Source: JBEIVB01 sp040374085 (GTDB taxonomy: Bacteria; Bacteroidota; Bacteroidia; UBA4408). From it: a stretch of 5,666 nt of DNA. The notes beneath the pieces are model-generated. The model was not told the origin of the DNA. It searched no databases and saw nothing but the letters and a program-made list of their open reading frames with translations. The translations under genes were made by a program, and so were the position numbers. The stretch lies in the NCBI GenBank assembly GCA_040374085.1, contig JBEIVB010000130.1:1-5666 (forward strand), read 5' to 3'. Shown here piece by piece: positions 1 to 5,666 of the stretch. The stretch's first letter is position 1. Every line of letters starts with the position of its first letter.

Positions 1-3000
1 CAGTCAACTTATAAAATCCGGTGCGGCAACGGTAACCGCTTCCTACACCAACGCCTTTACACAAAATGCCGGAACCATAGATTTCAATACAGGAGGATCG
101 AGCAACACCACCTACAACTTCAGTGGAGATGTAACCTTCAACGGAACCGTGCAGAGAACCAATGGCGGTACCCATACTGTTAACTTTATAAAATCTACAG
201 GAACACAGCAATTGGAATTTGGCGGAACCAATGGAACGGGAGCTTTGGTTTGGAACATTGGAAACGGCACCACCACCAACACCGTTCAAATGTTGACCAA
301 CGTGGCTTTGAGCACATCTGCCCACACCTTTGTGGTTCAGAATGGGGCTACACTGGATATGGCAGACAAAGTGCTGAGCGGAACCAACACCGGTTTTACC
401 GTAAATGCTACAGGGGCACTCCGCCTTGGACATGCATCGGGCATTGTTACCGCTCCAACCGCCAACGGAAATGTGCAAACTCTTACCCGAAGCTTTCCTG
501 CCACCGCATCGTACTTTTACACCGGAACGGCAAATCAGGTAACCGGCAACGCGCTGCCTTCTACCCTCACCACCACCGGAAACCTCAACATAGCCGCCTC
601 TTCTGGCATAACCGTTACCCTCACCACCAACAGCACCACAACGCCAACCCTTAACTTAATTTCGGGTTTGTTTGCTGTGGGAAGCGCGCAGCAAATCAAC
701 ATTACCTCGGGTGGTAACGTGAACGATACCGGTGGTGATTTTGCTACCGGCGCAACAGGCGGTACGGTTGTATTTCCGGGAACGGGCACATGGAGCGGCA
801 CCTGCAATCCATATAACGTTAGCATTTCGGGCAGTGTAAACTTTGGTGCCGGCACCGTGTCCATTCAAAACGGTGGAACCTTTATCATAAACAACAATGG
901 TTTTGTGAACACCAATGCGCCTGCCTACAGCAGTGGCTCAACCCTTCGTTATAATATAAACAACGTAGGCGGAAGGGGCTTGGAGTGGAGTACCATCACA
1001 GGCAAAGGATACCCTCACCATGTTTTGGTTACCAACTCCACCACCCTCAATCCTGCATCAATCGGTGCAGCCAACGCGAATGTGGCTATGCGTTGCGCCG
1101 GCAACCTTACCATTGATGCCGGTTCTAACATTTACATGGACTATGGTGGCAACAACATGACCGAAAACCTGAGGGTTTTGGGCGATTTGAATCTTACCGG
1201 TAATCTATCGGGCTCGGGTTCAAACGGCTCAGATATTTATGTGGGCGGCAATTGGAACAACAACGGCTCGGGCAATAACTTTTTTCCCAACAACCGTGCG
1301 GTCTTTTTGAACGGCACCGCAGGCAATCAAAACGTTGGAGGAAGCAACACGGGCAGCAATCCCTTCCCCTTCCTATTCATCAACAACGCCTCCGGAGCAA
1401 CCCTCACCGCTGCCCAAACCATTTCCAACCAGCTTACCTTCTCGAACGGAACCCTAACCCTGGGCTCCAACAATCTAACGATCAGCAGCGGGGCCACCAT
1501 AACCGATGCATCAAGCAATCGTTATGTAATTACCAACGGCAGCGGACGTTTGGTACAAACCGTGGCCAACTCAAATGTCTTGTTTCCTGTTGGCAGGAGT
1601 GCCTACAACCCCATTACCCTAAACAACTCCGGTACAAGCGATGCGTATGGTGTAATGGTGAGTGATGCCGCCGCCGGTGGCGAAAACGATGCCAGCAAAA
1701 TCGTAACCCGCAATTGGGACATAAGCGAAAACACTGCGGGCGGCAGCAACCTGGCCATCACCGCACAATGGAATGCACCGGTAGCACAAGCCGGCGAAGA
1801 GGCTGCGAACTTCGTTCGGGGCAATGCGCTTAAGTGGATGGGTAATTTTGTGAGTGGGGCATGGTCTACCACAGCAGCAACCCTTTCGGGCAGCAACCCT
1901 TATACCTATTCTGCTTCAGGATTTACGACACTTGGTAAATTTGAAATCGGCATTGAAGATGCCTTCCGCGCCATTCCCATCATCAGCAGCTACACCCCAA
2001 CATCTGCTTACACCGGAGATGTTATAACCATCACCGGCGTAAATCTGAATGCCCTAACCTCGGTAACCATTGGTGGTGTTGCGGCCACGCTTACCACTCC
2101 AACGGCCACTTCAACCACGGCTTATTATGTGGTGGGCAACGGAGCATCGGGCAACTTGGTGGTAACCAATGCAGCAGGCACAGCCACCGCCTCCACTGCA
2201 TTCACCTACTCGGGTTACATCTCAGACAACAACACCGATTGGAACACCGGTAGTACTTGGCGTGGAGGCAGTGTGCCTCCGGCGAATGCGGTAACCACCA
2301 TCAACAGCAACGTTACCGTAAACGGCACCGTATCCAACAATCCTTCCACCGTTGCCATCAACAGCACGAAGGCCTTGAGCTTCGGGGGCTCCGGGGCATT
2401 GACAGTAAACGCATCTTTGACCAATGCGGGTACTTTAGACATGACCTCCGGTGGTACCCTAACCGTGGCTGCCAATGGAACCTTGACCAACAACAACAGC
2501 CTAACCGCAGGCTCGGGTACCGTGGTTTTTGCCGGTGCCGGCACTCTAAACGGCAGTTCGGCCATCACCTTGAATACCTTCACCCTCAACGGAGGGGCAA
2601 CCTTAACCACCGTGCCAACCATCAACGGAACCTTGCAAATCAACAGCGGAGGATTTGTTTCGGCCTCACCGAATTATGGTGCGAGCTCAACCTTGAGATA
2701 CAATACAAGCGGCAATTACGACCGCGGAGCAGAATGGAATGCTGCCAGTGGAGCCGGATACCCACGGAATGTTCAAATCAGCAACAACACCACCTTCCGT
2801 CCGGGTGGTAACGGCAATCAGAACACCGTTTTGAATATGGGGGGCACCTTAACCGTTGATGCCGGTTCTTCCATGTATTTGGATTTTGGAGGAATGGTTA
2901 TGACCACCAACTTTAATGTACTGGGAGGGGTTACGTTAAGCGGCAACCTGTCGCTTACCACCACCGCTAATCGAGACCTCTATGTTGGTGGTGACTGGAT

Positions 3001-5666
3001 TGCCAACACCGGTTCCGGATTCAACGCAAATGGCAAGGCGGTATTTTTAAATGGTTCTGTTAATCAAACTATTGGCGGAACACAAGCCAGCAGCTTCCCA
3101 TATCTCATCTTGGATAATTCTGCAGGCGCATCTCTTGGGGCGAACACAACTGTTACCACCTCGCTGACGCTGAGCAACGGTAAAGTTCAGTTGAACAACT
3201 TCTCATTTACCATGGGTGCAGGAGCAACCATTGTAGGCGGTTCCAATACCCGTTACTTCGAAACCAATGGGTCGGGTGCCCTGGTTCGTCAGGTGGTTTC
3301 AGGAGGAGGTTCTGTGCAGTATCCTGTTGGACCGTCGAGTTCGACTTATGCGCCGGTAACCTTGAGTCAGGCCGGAACAACAGATAATATTGGAATCCGG
3401 GTTGTGGCTTCCAATTCATTTAGCCCTGTGGTGAACGATGCCACCCAAATGGTGAACCTTCAGTGGTATGCTACAGAGGGCACTTCCGGTGGCAATACCT
3501 TGACTACCACCTTCCAATGGAATCAAAGCGACGAAGGATCTGCTTTCGACCGCACAGGTGCTGTTTACCATGGCAGTTGGAACAGCGTGGTTGGTCTTTA
3601 CAACGTAAGACCTTCAGGTTCCACAAGCGGAACCGGCCCTTACACTTCAACCTCTACTGCTGCATTTTCGGGTGCCATCACCAACCAGGCGATGTTGGTG
3701 GGCAACTTGGATGGTTTGCGCGGTTGTTATTCTTCGGTAGCCGACGGAGCTTGGTCAGCGGCAAATACCTGGCAGGGTGGTTTGCTGCCCATAGTAGATG
3801 GAAGGGTTTGCATAGCGCACAATGTGGTGTTGTCCGCCAGCGACCCTGACAATTTTGTCAACATTACGCTTGGTTCCGGTGGTGGCATAGTCCTGAATTC
3901 GGGACGCACCATTACCATCAGCAATGGGGGTAGCATCACCGGTGTGCTTGGCAACTTAGGCATCTCCGGTGCCGGAACGGTGAGCTTCCTCGGTGCCGGA
4001 ACCATTGATGGAAGCACTCCAGTTTCCTTGAGCAATGTTCAGGTGAATGGCGGGCTTACATTAACCACCGTGCCTACCATTACCGGAAGTTTGCAGATCA
4101 ACGCAGGTGGGTTCTTGAACAGCGCTCCGATTTATGGTTCTGCGGCACAACTCATATACAATACCGCAGGTGCTTATGCTGTGAGCAACGAGTGGACCGG
4201 CAACAGCACCACTGCAGGTTCTGGCATACCCGCTGATTTAGTGGTGCAGAACAGCACCACCTTAAACCTACCCAACAGCAACCGTGGAATTCCAGGGTCC
4301 TTGAGCATCAACAGCGGTGCGTTGAACCTAAGCGCCACAAGCGGCGACCTTTACCTGGGTGGCAACTGGACTCGTTCCAGCGCCGCCACCTTTGCTTCTA
4401 ACAACCGGGCCGTGTTCTTCAACGGCACGGGTACACAAACCATCACCATAACCGGCGGAGGCACTGCCTCGTACGACTTCTTATACAACTCAAAACCATC
4501 GGGCACTTTGGTGTTGGATGCCAATACCAATGTGAATGTAACCGGCAATAGCGGCAACGTGCTTGGTTTGGTGAGCACCTCTGCCATCGACTTGAACGGG
4601 CGCACCCTTACCCTGAGCGGTACGGGTGGCAACCTGCTCGTTTCAGATGGTGTGTGCAGCATTGGCGGCACATCGGGTACCTTGGCCATCAGCGGCGGCA
4701 CTAAGATTGTAACAGCTGCCTCCGGTGGGTCCCTGAGCACAGCAGCGGGTATTACAACGGCATTGTTATCCGGTATGAACTTTGGTAGCAATCTCACCAC
4801 CATAAATGGCACCCTTCAGATTGCCAACAACGGTTTTGTAACCGGCAATGCTCCAATCTATGCCAGCGGCTCCACCTTGCGCTATTTCACCGGAACCACT
4901 TATGGCCGTGGTTTGGAATGGAGTGCCACCAGTGGTGCAGGCTATCCGCACCATGTGGTGGTGGATGCCAACGGAACGCCTACCACCCTAGTTCTGAGCA
5001 ACGGGGGTTCTGCCATCCGAGAAATTGCGGGCGATTTGACCCTTAACAACGGAGGCAACCTAACCATGTCCACCATGAGCCACCCGCTTATTGTTAGGGG
5101 TAACCTAACCATTGGTGGTTCAACAAGTGGGGATCTTACCTTGGCCAACACTCCAGGCGGTGATTTGCAGGTAGGGGGCAACATGACCCTCGGCACCGCG
5201 GGAGCCTTTCATCCATTCGGCCGTGAGGTGGTGATGAACGGCACCGGTGCGCAAACCATCGGAGAAGGACTGAACTTCACCTACTTAAAAATCGATAACA
5301 CCGGCAGCGGTGTAACCCTTGCCGGCATAAGCAGCACCAGCAACCGTTTGTGGTTGAGCAACGGAACTTTGAATCTTGGTGGAAATGTATTTTGGGTGGG
5401 CGGTTCCAGCGAACTACGCAGAACCAACGGAACCATGAGTGCTGCTCCAACCGTGGATCCCGGATCGCAATATGATTTGCGTTACGATGGCAATGTTACC
5501 ACTGGCGTGGAGTTTCTCGCGACAACCGATCGGGTCCGCCACCTTACGGTTCAGGGCGGCAGCACCGTTCTTTTGGGCGGAGGCCGCACGGTTAACCGCG
5601 ACATCAATCTCTTGGGCAGCAGCACGCTCGATGTGAATGGAAACGTACTTTCCTTGTTTGGCAACG
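1..5666 (+). CDS. Giant secreted/surface beta-strand repeat protein, internal fragment (both ends outside window)
   Basis: The reading frame starting at base 2 stays open through base 5665 (1,888 codons); no other frame is open for more than a few hundred bases. The protein is dominated by Thr, Gly, Asn, Ser and Ala with alternating hydrophobic residues, as expected for stacked beta-strands. I count about 13 Lys and 5 Cys (C268, C365, C1242, C1270, C1552) and no transmembrane segment. It contains four to five homologous modules, two TWxGG-type linkers and one IPT/TIG domain. Proteins of this style are known in Bacteroidota as very large secreted or cell-surface proteins, often T9SS cargo. Adhesion or extracellular scaffolding is inferred from architecture; no enzymatic motif was recognised. 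Signal peptide, start codon, ribosome binding site and C-terminal sorting domain are not in view. A phage tail or autotransporter passenger is a less likely alternative. Confidence 0.95.
2..760 (+). other. Residues 1-253: divergent beta-strand-rich segment upstream of the modules
   Basis: This part has the same composition as the rest but does not align end to end with the later modules. It contains short phrases also seen elsewhere in such proteins: 'GTQQLEFGG' near residues 67-75, comparable with the later 'GTxxQTIGG' phrase, then 'GATLDM' near 115-120 and 'TGALRLG' near 137-143. Residues 171-189 read YFYTGTANQVTGNALPSTL, a phrase type I associate with Bacteroidota beta-repeat proteins. It is followed by strand-like stretches such as LNIAASSGITVTLTT. 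It could be the C-terminal part of an earlier module whose start is upstream of the window, or a different repeat type. No catalytic or binding motif is recognised. Confidence 0.6.
761..1972 (+). repeat. Module 1 (residues 254-657), full-length copy with FPVG subdomain
   Basis: Protein-level repeat unit. Landmarks in order: GTVVF at 254-258; a strand pair ending NGGTF then NNNGFV to 302; NAPAYSSGSTLRY at 305-317; RGLEW at 325-329; GKGYPHH at 334-340; GNLTIDAGSNIYMDYGG at 367-383; DIYVGGNW at 411-418; NNRAVFLNGT at 430-439; a hydrophobic strand PFPFLFINN at 454-462; LTFSNGTLTLGSNNLTI at 478-494; then the PVG subdomain from 507. The same landmarks recur in modules 2 to 4, most closely in module 2. 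Boundaries are set from the alignment with module 2 and are accurate to perhaps ten residues. Confidence 0.85.
1520..1954 (+). other. PVG subdomain of module 1 (residues 507-651)
   Basis: Begins RYVITNGSGRLVQ (507-519), followed by LFPVG (527-531) and a Y-x-P-[IV]-T-L phrase at 535-540. W572 and W590 are separated by 18 residues, exactly as W1155 and W1173 are in the module 2 copy, and the stretches around them align (NWDISENTAGGSNL against QWYATEGTSGGNTL). It ends with a PYTYSASGFTTLGKFEIG phrase, comparable with PYTSTSTAAFSG in the second copy. Compositionally it differs from the surrounding repeats: it carries more Glu, Lys and Trp, suggesting a compact globular beta-sandwich rather than a solenoid turn (inference). 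Similar 'FPVG...Y.PV.L' regions are familiar from Bacteroidota surface proteins of unknown function. Confidence 0.7.
1973..2212 (+). other. IPT/TIG immunoglobulin-like domain (residues 658-737)
   Basis: The pattern is diagnostic of the IPT/TIG fold. It has an opening IPIISSYTPTSAYTGD with the P-x-S/T-[AG]-x-x-G-D turn at 666-673, then VITITGVNLNALTSVTIGG (674-692) matching the family's 'VTItGxNf...VxfGG' core, A694-A695, then a G-x-L-V-V-T-N-A-A-G-T-A hairpin at 717-728 and a closing STAFTYSG at 731-738. A length of about 80 residues is normal for the family. IPT/TIG domains are common as spacers or binding modules in bacterial surface proteins. It is the only copy in the window and sits exactly between module 1 and the TWRGG linker, which suggests a hinge or display role (inference). 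Confidence 0.88.
2213..2515 (+). other. TWRGG linker before module 2 (residues 738-838)
   Basis: Starts with DWNTGSTWRGGSVPPAN (746-762), followed by short strand repeats: VTTINSNVTVNGTV, then LTVNASLTNAGTLDM (800-814), GGTLTVAANGTLTNNNSL (817-834). The W-x5-W-x-GG-x-x-P pattern recurs at 1251-1263 before module 3. Such 'W..TW.GG..P' openings mark the start of beta-helical regions in many Bacteroidota extracellular proteins and resemble the beginning of G8-type domains, but the rest of a G8 domain is not clearly recognisable here. The role is probably to cap or start a new solenoid stretch (inference). Confidence 0.65.
2516..3721 (+). repeat. Module 2 (residues 839-1240), full-length copy with YPVG subdomain
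   Basis: Landmarks in the same order as module 1: GTVVFAGAGTL at 839-849; TLTTVPTINGTLQINSGGFV at 867-886; SPNYGASSTLRYNT at 889-902; RGAEW at 908-912; GAGYPRN at 917-923; GGTLTVDAGSSMYLDFGG at 947-964; LSGNLSL at 979-985; DLYVGGDW at 992-999; KAVFLNGSVNQTIGG at 1012-1026; FPYLILDNSAGA at 1032-1043; LTLSNGKVQL at 1055-1064. This is the closest relative of module 1 at protein level. The DNA is well diverged, so the duplication is not recent. Together with its preceding linker it forms a mega-repeat whose EW landmark lies 583 residues after that of module 1. Confidence 0.85.
3251..3709 (+). other. PVG subdomain of module 2 (residues 1084-1236)
   Basis: Second copy of the non-solenoid subdomain: RYFETNGSGALVRQVV (1084-1099), YPVG (1107-1110), YAPVTL (1116-1121), QWYATEGTSGGNTL (1154-1167), FQWNQSDEGSAFDRTG (1172-1187) and GPYTSTSTAAFSG (1212-1224). 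The conserved skeleton shared with the module 1 copy is N-G-S-G-x-L-V, P-V-G, Y-x-P-[IV]-T-L, the Trp pair 18 residues apart and the PYT phrase. Copy 2 lacks the closing KFEIG phrase of copy 1 and instead has QAMLVGN at 1229-1235, which occupies the equivalent last-strand position. The function of this subdomain is unknown. Confidence 0.7.
3722..3973 (+). other. TWQGG linker before module 3 (residues 1241-1324)
   Basis: Opens GCYSSVADGAWSAANTWQGG (1241-1260) then LLPIVDGRVCIAHNVVLSA. The W1251/W1257 pair, GG and following Pro reproduce the motif at 747-758. Strand-like phrases follow: GGGIVLNSGRTITISNGGSI (1293-1312). It holds two of the five cysteines in the window, C1242 and C1270. In contrast to the linker before module 2, no IPT/TIG domain precedes it: the PVG subdomain joins it through only a few residues. 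Confidence 0.65.
3974..4696 (+). repeat. Module 3 (residues 1325-1565), short copy without PVG subdomain
   Basis: Landmarks: GTVSFLGAGTIDG at 1325-1337; TLTTVPTITGSLQINAGGFL at 1353-1372; SAPIYGSAAQLIYNTAG at 1374-1390; NEW at 1396-1398; a degraded GSGIP at 1406-1410 where the others have GxGYP; GSLSINSGALNL at 1432-1443; GDLYLGGNW at 1448-1456; NNRAVFFNGTGTQTI at 1467-1481; a strand YDFLYNSKPSGTLVLD at 1491-1506. Its TTVPTI stretch is nearly identical to that of module 2, including 14 identical bases (2603-2616 against 4061-4074). The TVDAGSxxYLDFGG block of modules 1 and 2 is reduced to a single SINSGAL phrase, and the PVG subdomain is missing. Confidence 0.8.
4697..5401 (+). repeat. Module 4 (residues 1566-1800), short copy
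   Basis: Landmarks: INGTLQIANNGFV at 1601-1613; GNAPIYASGSTLRYFTG at 1615-1631; GRGLEW at 1635-1640; SGAGYPHHVVV at 1644-1654; GDLTLNNGGNLTM at 1677-1689; RGNLTIGGSTSGDLTL at 1699-1714; GDLQVGGNM at 1720-1728, where Met replaces the usual Trp; REVVMNGTGAQTIGEG at 1741-1756; NFTYLKIDNTGSGVTL at 1758-1773; LWLSNGTLNLGGN at 1783-1795. In its signature region it is closer to module 1 (RGLEW, GYPHHV) than to neighbouring module 3, so the order of copies does not simply reflect duplication order. It ends at the LSNGTLNL strand and runs into module 5 without a PVG subdomain. The start lacks a clear GTVxF phrase, so that boundary is approximate. Confidence 0.75.
5402..5665 (+). repeat. Module 5 start (residues 1801-1888), diverged and cut by the window edge
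   Basis: Residues 1813-1828 (SAAPTVDPGSQYDLRY) match the 'xAPxYxxxSxLRY' landmark of the other modules. They are followed by a GVEF at 1835-1838 in the place of 'GLEW', then HLTVQGGSTVLLGGGRTVNR and LLGSSTLDVNGNVLSL, comparable with the strand block after the GYP landmark. The Tyr of AP-x-Y is replaced, the Trp is replaced by Phe, and the GYP phrase is absent. It is either an eroded module or a transition to another repeat type; the frame is still open at the window end. Confidence 0.6.

Noticed and set aside
264..282. ACC trinucleotide runs as possible slippage (phase-variation) tracts
   Set aside because: Runs are only three to four units long and any change would be in frame; similar short runs are scattered throughout because ACC is the preferred Thr codon.
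250..654. Forward-strand open frame of 134 codons, His/Arg-rich
   Set aside because: Out-of-frame shadow of the main gene; no ribosome binding site context or plausible fold.
2215..2643. Reverse-strand open frame of 142 codons, rich in Val, Pro and Leu
   Set aside because: It is the antisense of ACC/AAC/GGC-rich repeat codons in the main frame; its composition is what complementing Thr/Gly/Asn codons yields, and it matches no family.
2257..2811. Forward-strand open frame of 184 codons in another frame
   Set aside because: Its Arg/Gln/His/Cys-rich product is typical of an out-of-frame reading of the repeats, while the main frame continues intact with recognisable IPT and module motifs.
2603..4074. 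Repeated DNA suggesting a mobile element or recent duplication
   Set aside because: The longest exact match I noticed between modules is about 14 bases; similarity is at protein level only, with no terminal inverted repeats or target duplications.
4351..4812. Reverse-strand open frame of 153 codons
   Set aside because: Same antisense artefact over the module 3 coding sequence; Val/Pro/Leu-rich without domain features, and the sense frame is clearly coding.
1..5666. Multi-gene system, CRISPR array, RNA gene or regulatory region
   Set aside because: The whole window is coding in one frame, leaving no intergenic sequence; no regularly spaced identical repeats or tRNA/rRNA-like segments were seen.

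Overview
The whole 5,666-base window lies inside one very long protein-coding gene on the + strand. Reading from base 2, there are 1,888 consecutive sense codons and no stop. Neither the start nor the stop codon is in view, so the intact protein is longer than about 1,890 residues. I see no second gene, RNA gene, promoter, terminator, mobile element or intergenic gap.

The encoded protein is extremely rich in Thr, Gly, Asn, Ser and Ala. Lysine is scarce (13 counted by eye) and so is cysteine (5). It is built from short beta-strand phrases of the kinds 'GxLxIxxGGxL', 'LYVGGNW', 'AVFLNGTxxQTIGG' and 'LTLSNGxLxL'. This style is typical of giant secreted or cell-surface beta-repeat proteins of Bacteroidota, many of which leave the cell by the type IX secretion system. 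Assignment to Bacteroidota is an inference from protein style. The C-terminal sorting signal that would confirm T9SS export would lie outside the window. GC content is roughly one half.

Layout by residue: 1-253, divergent beta-strand-rich segment; 254-657, module 1 (full length, ending in a 'FPVG' subdomain); 658-737, one IPT/TIG immunoglobulin-like domain; 738-838, a linker opening with a 'TWRGG..PP' motif; 839-1240, module 2 (full length, ending in a 'YPVG' subdomain); 1241-1324, a linker opening with 'TWQGG..P'; 1325-1565, module 3 (short, no PVG subdomain); 1566-1800, module 4 (short); 1801-1888, the start of a diverged module 5 cut by the window edge. The modules share an ordered set of landmarks (GTVxF, GxLQIxxGGF, (A/S)PxYxxxxxLxY, EW, GYP, LYVGGNW, FLNGTxxQTI, LxIDN), so they are homologous. 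They become shorter toward the C-terminus.

The likely role is structural or adhesive: an extended surface or extracellular scaffold. No catalytic motif was recognised. Nothing suggests a multi-gene system. What deserves a second look is the internal architecture: nested mega-repeats, a single IPT insertion, progressive loss of subdomains and an unusual residue composition.
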